5,166 bases of DNA, taken from Alphaproteobacteria bacterium. Lineage in GTDB: Bacteria > Pseudomonadota > Alphaproteobacteria > Kiloniellales > JAKSDN01. The position numbers and the translations under genes are program-made. Positions 1 through 5,166 of the stretch are shown here, piece after piece. The stretch covers positions 1 to 5,166 of the forward strand of contig JAUVQB010000136.1 in assembly GCA_030598385.1 (NCBI GenBank), given 5' to 3'. Positions within the stretch are counted from its first letter, which is position 1, and the number at the start of each line of letters is the position of its first letter. The notes under the pieces were generated by a model that saw only the letters and a program-made list of their open reading frames with translations, made no database searches and was not told the origin of the DNA.

Positions 1-1
1 C

Positions 2-1099
2 CCCGGCGCCCACATGGAGATGGACTGCCGCGGCAACCTCATGCGCATCGACGCCGAGTTCCGGGCGGCGCACGACGGGCTTCATATGCGCGTCGGCTGC
101 GAGCCGGAGATGCTCTGGCTCAAGCCGGGCGACGACAACGAGCCCTACAAGGGCACGACCAAGCCTTACGCCTATCATATCGATCAATTCGAGCAGCTGT
201 CCGATGTCTGGCTGCGCGTCTACGACTACGCGATTGCCATGGGACTCGACGTGATCCAGGGCGACCACGAGGACGCACCGGGCCAGGTCGAGCTCAACTT
301 CACCTACGACACGGTTCTGAACACCTCGGACCGGCTGACCACCTATCGCCAGATTTGCGCCCAGGTGGCGCGGGAGTTCGACCTGATCGCGGTCTTCATG
401 TCGAAACCCTACATGGGCATGCCCGCCAACGGCTGCCATCACAACATCTCGCTTTGGCGCGGCGGGTCGCCTGAGGTCGTCCGGCTGATGAAGGACCCGC
501 TGCCGGGCCTGGACGAGGTTTTCACCTACACCAAGGGCGGCACCAACGAGCAGCGCGACCCCTCCGAACGCTGGCTGCCGGCGGAGGTCGGCCGTCATGC
601 CCTGGGCGGCATGCTGAAGCATTTGAACGCCCTGACGGCGATCGGCTCCTCAACGGTCAATTCCTACCGCCGGCTGAACGATACCGGCATGTGGGCACCG
701 GTCGGCGCGAGCTGGGGCCTGCAGAACCGCTCCTGCGCCATTCGGGTTTCCAGCCCGGACCGCTTCGAGTTCCGGGCCGCCGATTCCATGGTCAACCCCT
801 ATCTCCTGCAAGGGGCGCTCTTGAAGGCGATCGACGATGGCCTCAACAACAGGATCGATCCAGGCGAGCCGGAGGAGCGCAATGTCGCCGAGGTGATGGC
901 CTCGGGCGAGAAGATCGACCGGATTCCCAACACCCTGGAGAAGGCCTTGGACGCGCTCGCCGAAAACGAAGTGGTGAAATCGGCGCTGCCGGGCGAGCTC
1001 TACACCATCTATGATTGGTACAAGCGCGACGAATGGAACAAGTTCATCTGGCAGGTCTCGAACTGGGACGTGGACACCTACCTGGACTGTCTGCCTTGA
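2..1099 (+). CDS. Glutamine synthetase family amide ligase, 5'-truncated
   Basis: The frame is open from the first bases and ends at TGA 1097-1099. The N-terminal part, including the ammonium-site loop of classical glutamine synthetases, lies before the window. Numbering from the codon at base 2, the catalytic domain shows the metal-ligand pair in GCEPEM (E34, E36), then E90 and E97 in HEDAPGQVE, the active-site histidine in NGCHHNIS (H146), NSYRR (R224), NRS (R243) and FEFRAADSMVNPYL (E256, R258). These are the ATP-, metal- and glutamate-binding positions of the family. The HEDAPGQVE context and the C-terminal WDVDTYLDCLP tail resemble the GlnT / gamma-glutamylmethylamide synthetase branch more than housekeeping GlnA, and there is no NLYDLP adenylylation motif. 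It probably joins glutamate to an amine or ammonia using ATP in the cytoplasm. The PhyH gene follows 17 nt later. The family is certain; the substrate is unknown. Confidence 0.93.
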   Translation, partial: PGAHMEMDCRGNLMRIDAEFRAAHDGLHMRVGCEPEMLWLKPGDDNEPYKGTTKPYAYHIDQFEQLSDVWLRVYDYAIAMGLDVIQGDHEDAPGQVELNFTYDTVLNTSDRLTTYRQICAQVAREFDLIAVFMSKPYMGMPANGCHHNISLWRGGSPEVVRLMKDPLPGLDEVFTYTKGGTNEQRDPSERWLPAEVGRHALGGMLKHLNALTAIGSSTVNSYRRLNDTGMWAPVGASWGLQNRSCAIRVSSPDRFEFRAADSMVNPYLLQGALLKAIDDGLNNRIDPGEPEERNVAEVMASGEKIDRIPNTLEKALDALAENEVVKSALPGELYTIYDWYKRDEWNKFIWQVSNWDVDTYLDCLP

Positions 1100-1103
1100 A
1101 TGC

Positions 1104-1108
1104 AAGGA
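1104..1108 (+). promoter_or_regulatory. Ribosome binding site of the PhyH gene
   Basis: AAGGA lies 8 nt before ATG 1117. This spacing favours ATG 1117 over the in-frame ATG at 1108, which overlaps the site itself. The site sits in the 17-nt gap after the ligase stop codon, so translation of the two genes may be coupled. Confidence 0.6.
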
Positions 1109-1116
1109 TGGGACCC

Positions 1117-1998
1117 ATGGATTTTGAATTGAGCAAGGCGCAAGCCGATCGGTTCGACAGCGACGGTTTCCTCTTGGTCGACCGGATCGTCGACGATTCC
1201 GCGGTGGATCGTGCGGTCGCGCGCTACGAGCCGTTGTTCCGCGGCGAGTTCGAGACCGGCGTGCGGCCGGACGAGGTGAACTGGCAGGAAGGCCGGGATT
1301 CGCCCGAGCTCGCCCGCCAGATCTGCTGCGGCTGGAAGGCCGACCGGGTGATCGCGACCGTCGTGTTCCGCGCCGATATCGGACGCGCCTGCGCCCGGTT
1401 GGGCGGCTGGCCCGGCGCCCGCGTGCACGTCGACAATGTGCTGTGGAAGCCGCCGGGAACACGACCCTTAGCCTTTCATCAAGATTCGGCCTACCTCGGC
1501 TGGATCGACCCGCCTGAAATGATTAGCTGCTGGATCGCCCTCGACGACACCACCGCCGAGGGCGGCACCCTCGAGCACGTGCGCGGCTCCCACCATTGGG
1601 CCCGCGATTCCAAACCGGCGAGCCACTTCCACGGGCCGAGCGACTACCGCAGCGCCATGGAAGCGGCCGCCAAGGCGGAGCCGGTGGACCCCGAGGTCGT
1701 GCCGGTGGTGGTGCCGCGCGGCGGCGGCGCCTTTCATCACGGCTGGGCCTGGCACGGCTCGGGATTCAACCGCAGCGCCAACCCGCGGCGCTCGCTGGTG
1801 GTTCACTGCATCTCGTCGGAAGCGCGTTTTTCCGGCGACGCCTCGAACACCGGGATCGCGCCGATCTATCGCCGTTACCAGCGCCACGGCGACCTCGCCA
1901 TGGACGAGAACTACTTCCCGATCCTGTGGACCGAGAGCGGTTACCGCACGGCCTTCCTCGACGATTATATGCGCCAAGGCCTCGCGCTCGCCGCCTGA
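1117..1998 (+). CDS. Phytanoyl-CoA dioxygenase (PhyH) family Fe(II)/2-oxoglutarate oxygenase
   Basis: This 293-residue protein has a normal length for a bacterial PhyH-family enzyme. The facial-triad iron ligands are visible as FHQDSAY (H121, D123) and AWHGSGFNRS (H213). R224, 11 residues after H213, is the expected 2-oxoglutarate carboxylate-binding arginine, as in human PHYH. The segment CWIALDDTTAEGGTLEHVRGSH (two motifs, residues 138-159) is the typical PhyH core strand plus EGGTL and GSH turns. There is no signal peptide or membrane segment, so it should be a soluble cytoplasmic oxygenase that hydroxylates a C-H bond while converting 2-oxoglutarate to succinate. The start at 1117 is chosen from the AAGGA site and because the N-terminus then begins just before the family-typical FDSDGFLLVDRIV. 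The frame stays open upstream into the ligase gene, but that part is out-of-frame shadow. The family covers many substrates (acyl-CoAs, ectoine, secondary metabolites); none can be assigned here. It is likely co-transcribed with the preceding ligase. Confidence 0.92.
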   Translation: MDFELSKAQADRFDSDGFLLVDRIVDDSAVDRAVARYEPLFRGEFETGVRPDEVNWQEGRDSPELARQICCGWKADRVIATVVFRADIGRACARLGGWPGARVHVDNVLWKPPGTRPLAFHQDSAYLGWIDPPEMISCWIALDDTTAEGGTLEHVRGSHHWARDSKPASHFHGPSDYRSAMEAAAKAEPVDPEVVPVVVPRGGGAFHHGWAWHGSGFNRSANPRRSLVVHCISSEARFSGDASNTGIAPIYRRYQRHGDLAMDENYFPILWTESGYRTAFLDDYMRQGLALAA

Positions 1999-2030
1999 GG
2001 CCGCGAAGGGTTACTCGGTTGCGGCCTCGG
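1995..2030. terminator. Possible bidirectional stem-loop at the convergent gene ends
   Basis: GAGGCCGC (1997-2004) and GCGGCCTC (2021-2028) are a perfect 8-bp inverted repeat. Read as + strand RNA, it extends to 12 bp (1995-2006 with 2019-2030) if two G-U pairs are allowed, leaving a 12-nt loop. The stem covers the PhyH stop codon and the last codons of the FMO gene. Its place between convergent genes fits a shared terminator. There is no T-run on either side, so it is not a canonical intrinsic terminator, and the FMO coding sequence alone could explain part of it. Confidence 0.4.
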
Positions 2031-3432
2031 CCGGGCCCGCGATCCCGGCCATCCCGGACTGCGACGGGACGGTGAGGGCGTTGCCGAGAATCTCCGCGCG
2101 CTGACGGCCCGCCCGCATTTCCTTGCGCAAATCGTGCGAATACTCGGTGCAGTCGATCTGGATCGTATGCCGGGGCGAGGCGAGATAGCGCGCCTTCATG
2201 GACTCGTAAAACTCGTTCGTCGCCCGCTCCATCTCGGCCTTGGGCGGTAGCGCGTAGGTGCCGGTCAGTAGCTCGGCGATCCAGCGGGACTGCAATTCCG
2301 CAATCGGCATGGTGGCGCAGAGCGGCTGAATGAGTCCGATGAAGAAGAGGTTGTTGTGGCGCGGGTGGACCACCCGCTTGAACAACGGCAGCTCGTTGTT
2401 GGGCGCCGCGACGAAGGCCGGGTCCAGGAACGGGAAGGTGATGCGATAGCCGGTGGCATAGATAAGCACCTCCGCCGGCACGCTCGAGCCGTCGACGAAG
2501 CGGATGCTGTCGCCACAAAGCTGTTCGATGTTGGGCTTCGGGATGACGTCGCCCGAGCCGATGCGAATCAGGATCTCGTTCGAGATCGTCGGGTGGGTGG
2601 CGCCGAGGGGATAGTCGGGCTTTGGCAGTCCGTAGTCTTCGGGGCGGCCGATCACCGACTCGAGGCGCCGTTGCCGGAGCCGGCGCTTCAGCCAGGTCGG
2701 CACCAGCCAGTAGCTGAAAGGCGGCTCCTCGCTGGGGTGCGGATCGAAAGAGTCCAACGTATCGCTGCCGATGTACTTGGGCACGATGTAGTAACCGCGA
2801 CGAATCGAGAGATAGACCTGCCGAGCGTTTCCCTTCAGCCCCAGCTCGCAGGCGATATCGAGGGCCGAGTTGCCCATGCCGACGATGACCACGGTCTTGC
2901 CCACGCAGTCGACGGGATCCTGAGGGTGGCGATAGTGGTGGGAGTGCAGGACCTCGCCGTCGAAGGAGCCGGCGAAGGCCGGGTCCGGACAGCGCGGGTT
3001 CCAGTGGTGCCCGTTGGCGACGCAGAGGGCGTCGTAGTGCCGGACCTCGCCGCCCTGCAAGGTGACCCGCCAAACGCCGTCGTCGCGCCGTTCGCAGCCT
3101 TCGACCGCGCGGTCGAAGGCGATCCTGTCGCGAAAGCCGAAGTGGTCGACGTAGTCGTTGAAGTACTTGATGACCTGACTGTGGTGCGGAAAGTCCGGGG
3201 CCTCGGGATCGATCGGGAAGTCCGAATAGACCAGCTGCCGTTTCGAGGTGTTGATGTGCAGCGAGCGGTAGGCCGAGGTTCCGCCGAGAGAGTTCTCGTA
3301 GGCCCACATGCCGCCGATGCGGTCGCTCGCCTCGAAGCAGTCGAAGGGAATGGCCCGTTCCTGGAAGATCTTGCAGGCCGCGATGCCGCTCGACCCGGCT
3401 CCGATGATGCACGCGCGCGGCAAAGGTGACAT
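2011..3432 (-). CDS. Flavin-containing monooxygenase (class B, FMO type)
   Basis: The protein has 473 residues. An N-terminal FAD-binding Rossmann motif, GAGSSG (11-16), is followed by EASDRIGGMW (35-43). The FMO fingerprint FxGxxxHxxxY is intact at F157, G159, H163 and Y167, and separates FMOs from related oxidoreductases. A second dinucleotide motif for NADPH is GMGNSA (185-190) in a GNSALDIA context, very like GNSG-DIA of animal and plant FMOs. ATGY (326-329) is the usual linker near the C-terminal FAD region. Such enzymes use NADPH and O2 to form a flavin hydroperoxide that oxygenates soft nucleophiles, mostly amine N or sulfide S, occasionally ketones. No membrane anchor is seen, unlike mammalian FMOs, so it is probably soluble. 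ATG 3432 is chosen because it has GGAG 7 nt upstream; a TTG at 3462 would add ten residues before the Rossmann strand. It converges on the PhyH gene and is divergent from the second ligase. The substrate is unknown; an amine would suit the neighbours. Confidence 0.93.
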   Translation of the reverse strand: MSPLPRACIIGAGSSGIAACKIFQERAIPFDCFEASDRIGGMWAYENSLGGTSAYRSLHINTSKRQLVYSDFPIDPEAPDFPHHSQVIKYFNDYVDHFGFRDRIAFDRAVEGCERRDDGVWRVTLQGGEVRHYDALCVANGHHWNPRCPDPAFAGSFDGEVLHSHHYRHPQDPVDCVGKTVVIVGMGNSALDIACELGLKGNARQVYLSIRRGYYIVPKYIGSDTLDSFDPHPSEEPPFSYWLVPTWLKRRLRQRRLESVIGRPEDYGLPKPDYPLGATHPTISNEILIRIGSGDVIPKPNIEQLCGDSIRFVDGSSVPAEVLIYATGYRITFPFLDPAFVAAPNNELPLFKRVVHPRHNNLFFIGLIQPLCATMPIAELQSRWIAELLTGTYALPPKAEMERATNEFYESMKARYLASPRHTIQIDCTEYSHDLRKEMRAGRQRAEILGNALTVPSQSGMAGIAGPAEAATE

Positions 3433-3439
3433 TCGCGGA

Positions 3440-3443
3440 CTCC
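3440..3443 (-). promoter_or_regulatory. Ribosome binding site of the FMO gene
   Basis: GGAG on the minus strand lies 7 nt before the ATG whose first base is 3432. This decides the start in favour of that ATG rather than the upstream in-frame TTG at 3462. Confidence 0.6.
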
Positions 3444-3492
3444 GGCTCTTGACCCGCGCCAAGCCATGATGCCGATCGGCCAGCTTGGTCGC

Positions 3493-3507
3493 GGCCGTAT
3501 TATTGCA
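3493..3507 (+). promoter_or_regulatory. Candidate sigma-54 (RpoN) -24/-12 promoter
   Basis: GGC starting at 3493 and TTGCA ending at 3507 have the invariant GG-N10-GC spacing (GG 3493-3494, GC 3505-3506) of sigma-54 promoters, with a perfect TTGCA at the -12 side. The -24 side is weaker: the consensus TGGCACG is here CGGCCGT. It points toward the second ligase and would start RNA near 3518, giving a leader of roughly 255 nt. Sigma-54 control would fit a nitrogen-related gene, but no activator site was identified and a single match of this kind can arise by chance. Confidence 0.3.
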
Positions 3508-3617
3508 AACAGCACCGTCAGCGGAACAGGAATTTGCTAGGATGGCCCCGGCTCTGTGCTAAAGCGTTTCCGCTGCGCTAACATTCGGCGCCGGGCGCGC
3601 GTGATGGTGTCGCGGTT

Positions 3618-3697
3618 CCAGCCCTCGCCCCCACCCGACCACCGCAATGATACTGCCCACGGGAGTTCAGGTGGTGGTCGGGTGGGGCGAGGGCTGG
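3618..3697. repeat. Long near-perfect inverted repeat (25-bp stem, 29-nt loop)
   Basis: The arm 3618-3643 and the arm 3673-3697 are reverse complements over 25 base pairs. The only interruption is one extra C on the left (a run of five C against four G; shown as a bulge at 3628). The 29-nt loop (3644-3672) can itself form a small hairpin, ACT-g-CC with GG-AGT around CACG. The stem is very GC-rich (CCAGCCCTCG at its outer end, CCCGACCACC at its inner end). No T-run follows it and no transposase is nearby. It could be a dispersed palindromic element of REP or MITE type, or an RNA structure in the leader of the downstream gene. Copy number elsewhere in the genome would separate these. Confidence 0.85.
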
Positions 3698-3720
3698 CGC
3701 CGAGATCTATCAACAAGATA

Positions 3721-3744
3721 GGGGTGGCCGGGAGGGGGAGCGGG
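3721..3744 (+). other. G-quadruplex-type motif in the leader of the second ligase
   Basis: Four G runs fit the G3+N1-7 pattern: GGGG (3721-3724), GGG (3730-3732), GGGGG (3734-3738) and GGG (3742-3744), with loops of 5, 1 and 3 nt. It lies on the coding strand about 30 nt before the start codon, so it would be present in the mRNA. The pattern is directly visible; folding and function are inference, and GC-rich DNA produces such patterns fairly often. Confidence 0.45.
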
Positions 3745-3770
3745 CCGGTTCCGATGAGGATGGAACCGGC
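3744..3770 (+). promoter_or_regulatory. Hairpin presenting a Shine-Dalgarno-like sequence before the ligase start
   Basis: GCCGGTTCC (3744-3752) pairs perfectly with GGAACCGGC (3762-3770), giving a 9-bp stem and a 9-nt loop (3753-3761). The loop contains GAGGA (3756-3760), the best Shine-Dalgarno match in the leader. The loop-borne GAGGA is 13 nt from ATG 3774 in linear distance, longer than usual, but the folded stem would bring them closer. It may tune translation of the ligase; alternatively the real start is further downstream. Confidence 0.5.
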
Positions 3771-3773
3771 TAG

Positions 3774-5141
3774 ATGAAGAACAAACGGAATTCGGGGGCG
3801 ATGCATATGGACATCAGGGGCGTCAAAGAGGTCATCGAGGCGAACGGCATCAAGACGGTCATCGTCGGCGGCACCGATCCCGGCGGCGTGATGCGGGGCA
3901 AGCGTCTGCCGGTCCCCTATTTTTACTCGGCGCTCGAGCATGGCCTCAACTTCGCCATGTTCATCCTGCGCACGACACCCGTAGACGATGTGCTTCCCGG
4001 CCTCTTCGACGGCGGCGTGCCGGACATCAAGGGCGTGCCGGACATTTCCACTCTGCGTCTGGCGCCCTGGGAGGAAAACGCGGCCATCGTGCTCATGGAT
4101 TGGCACGGTCCCGACGGGGAGCCGCTGGCCCTTTGCCCGCGCAGCGAGCTGAAGCGGCAGGTCGCGCGGGTCCGCGAGAAGGGCCTGGAAGAAGTCTTCG
4201 CGCTGGAGTTCGAGTTCTTCCTGATGCCGAAGCCGATCGAGGAGTTTCGCGCCGGCGGATGGAACGACCTGACGCCGCCGTCCCAGGACATCCACTGCTA
4301 TTCCATCTACGAAGGCCATTTCTCCGAGCCGATCGTCTCAAAGATCCGGGCCTACTTCGAGGACGAGGTGGAGGGCTGCGCGCCGGAGTGGGGTCAGGGC
4401 CAGTTCGAGATCAACCTGCGCCGCAGCGACGCCGTCGCCATGGCCGACACCCTGGTCCTGTTCAAGATCGCGGTGAAGCAGTTGGCTGCCCAGGCCGGCC
4501 TTTCCGCCACCTTCATGGCCAAATGGCACGAGGATTACTCCGGCAACTCGGGCCACATCCACCAGAGCCTGCGGCAGGCGGAGACCGGCGCCTCGGCCTT
4601 CTACGACGAGTCCGAACCTTACCGGATGAGCAAGCTGTTCCAGCACTACCTGGCGGGACAGCTCGACGTGATGCGACCGGCCACCTTGTTTTTCGCGCCC
4701 TTCGTCAACTCCTATAAGCGCTTTCAGCTCGACAGCTTCGCCGGCGTCACCAAGACCTGGGCCGTCGACAACCGCACCGCCGCCCTGCGCGTGCTCAATT
4801 ACGAGCCTTCCAAATGCCGGCTCGAGAACCGCATCGGCGGCGCCGACCTAAATCCCTATCTGGCGTCCGCCGTCTCTCTCGGCGCGGGCCTGCGCGGCAT
4901 CGAGCAGGAGCTGCCGCTACAGCCGCCCGGCGAAGGCAACTGCTACCACCAGCCGGGCGTGGAGACCGTGCCCATGAGCCTGACCGAGGCCCTCAGGGAA
5001 GCGGAGGCGAGCGCCGCCTTGCGCGAGGCGATCGCGCCGGAGCTGGTCGACAACATGGTGGACGTCGCACGCTTCGAGACGGGCGTGTTCGACACCCGGG
5101 TCACCGATCTCGAGCGCCGCCGGTATTTCGAGATGGTTTGA
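3774..5141 (+). CDS. Glutamine synthetase family protein, gamma-glutamylpolyamine synthetase (PuuA)-like
   Basis: This complete 455-residue protein has both glutamine synthetase domains. The N-terminal beta-grasp part includes GTDPGGVMRGKRLPV (33-47), matching the TD-xG-xRGKR of PuuA-like proteins. The catalytic domain shows EFEFF (E145, E147), EWGQGQFEINL (E205, E212), NSGHIHQSL (H261, H263), NSYKR (R316), NRTAALR (R334, R339) and LENRIGGADLNPYL (E351, R353). The NH4+-site motif FDGSS of true glutamine synthetases is not seen, nor the NLYDLP adenylylation motif, although a tyrosine (Y391) falls in the equivalent region. ELPLQPPGEGN (379-389) also echoes PuuA. It probably condenses glutamate with an amine using ATP. 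Start choice is uncertain: ATG 3774 is the first, but ATG 3801 and ATG 3807 are in frame. ATG 3807 has a G-run about 8 nt upstream and begins MDIRGVKEVI, where family similarity would start. It is divergent from the FMO gene and may be sigma-54 controlled. The exact substrate is not assignable. Confidence 0.93.
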   Translation: MKNKRNSGAMHMDIRGVKEVIEANGIKTVIVGGTDPGGVMRGKRLPVPYFYSALEHGLNFAMFILRTTPVDDVLPGLFDGGVPDIKGVPDISTLRLAPWEENAAIVLMDWHGPDGEPLALCPRSELKRQVARVREKGLEEVFALEFEFFLMPKPIEEFRAGGWNDLTPPSQDIHCYSIYEGHFSEPIVSKIRAYFEDEVEGCAPEWGQGQFEINLRRSDAVAMADTLVLFKIAVKQLAAQAGLSATFMAKWHEDYSGNSGHIHQSLRQAETGASAFYDESEPYRMSKLFQHYLAGQLDVMRPATLFFAPFVNSYKRFQLDSFAGVTKTWAVDNRTAALRVLNYEPSKCRLENRIGGADLNPYLASAVSLGAGLRGIEQELPLQPPGEGNCYHQPGVETVPMSLTEALREAEASAALREAIAPELVDNMVDVARFETGVFDTRVTDLERRRYFEMV

Positions 5142-5166
5142 GGCGACCGGGCCGTTGCCGTCGGGC

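Larger units (their letters stand above)
3433..3773. other. Divergent intergenic regulatory region
   Basis: This 341-bp gap separates the FMO gene (leftward) from the second ligase (rightward), so it must carry at least one promoter in each direction. The left third (about 3481-3540) is the most AT-rich part and holds the best promoter-like sequence. The right two thirds contain a long inverted repeat, a run of G tracts and a small hairpin before the start codon. An open frame at 3556-3777 runs through the inverted repeat, has no recognisable domain and a composition dictated by the repeat, so it is not called as a gene. For the FMO side, only a weak AATAAT -10-like sequence is visible on the minus strand near 3499-3504, without a convincing -35 partner. 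Confidence 0.7.

Noticed and set aside
650..1462. 270-codon minus-strand frame across the ligase-PhyH junction
   Set aside because: It is antisense to two well-supported genes, with Arg-rich low-complexity sequence and no domain.
2029..2050. GGCCGGG / CCCGGCC inverted repeat inside the FMO 3' end
   Set aside because: Only 7 bp, fully inside coding sequence of G/C-rich codons, and overlapping the better-placed stem at 1995-2030.
1766..3412. 548-codon open frame on the minus strand overlapping the FMO gene
   Set aside because: It is a different frame of the same strand as the FMO, extremely Arg/Leu/Pro-rich with no domain motifs; it stays open because of GC-rich codon usage.
2356..3429. 357-codon open frame on the plus strand antisense to the FMO
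   Set aside because: It mirrors the FMO gene almost end to end and has no recognisable motif; a typical antisense shadow in GC-rich DNA.
3433..3462. Upstream TTG start (first base 3462) for the FMO, adding ten residues
   Set aside because: ATG 3432 has a well-spaced GGAG and begins five residues before the usual Rossmann strand; the extension is basic and non-conserved in character.
3542..3562. Six-codon mini-ORF (MAPALC) downstream of the sigma-54-like site, with AGGA 10 nt upstream
   Set aside because: A leader peptide is conceivable, but so short a frame is expected by chance and no attenuator arrangement follows it directly.
3618..3697. Long inverted repeat as an intrinsic terminator
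   Set aside because: No T-run follows on either strand, the loop is 29 nt, and no gene ends just before it.
3556..3777. 73-codon plus-strand frame ending in an ATGA overlap with the second ligase start
   Set aside because: The stop overlap looks operon-like, but the peptide is encoded largely by the inverted repeat and G runs, has no domain, and no good ribosome site precedes it.
3537..4319. 260-codon minus-strand frame over the start of the second ligase
   Set aside because: It is antisense to a gene with complete catalytic motifs and runs through the inverted repeat; no family features.

Overview
The window is GC-rich bacterial DNA with strong G/C bias at third codon positions and long antisense shadow frames. 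Gene content and style suggest a Proteobacterium, most likely an alphaproteobacterium. No rRNA, tRNA or other taxonomic marker is present, so this is an inference. There are no mobile-element genes and no CRISPR array.

Layout: (1) Bases 2-1099, + strand: most of a glutamine-synthetase-family amide ligase whose N-terminus lies before the window. (2) Bases 1117-1998, + strand: a phytanoyl-CoA dioxygenase (PhyH) family Fe(II)/2-oxoglutarate oxygenase, 17 nt after the ligase stop and probably in the same operon. (3) Bases 2011-3432, - strand: a flavin-containing monooxygenase (FMO) that converges on the PhyH gene with a 12-nt gap, where a stem-loop spans both gene ends. (4) Bases 3433-3773: a 341-bp divergent intergenic region. 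It holds a sigma-54-like -24/-12 sequence, a 25-bp inverted repeat, a G-quadruplex pattern and a small hairpin just before the next start codon. (5) Bases 3774-5141, + strand: a second glutamine-synthetase-family ligase of a different subfamily, resembling gamma-glutamylpolyamine synthetase (PuuA). It ends 25 nt before the window edge.

Working together (inference): two different glutamine-synthetase-like ligases surround two oxygenases. Ligases of this kind often attach glutamate to amines so that the amine can be oxidised and its nitrogen recovered. FMOs commonly oxygenate N or S atoms, and PhyH enzymes hydroxylate C-H bonds. The most economical reading is an accessory locus for using an organic amine or related nitrogen compound. 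The substrate cannot be read from the sequence. The least ordinary part of the window is the dense set of structural elements in the leader of the second ligase.
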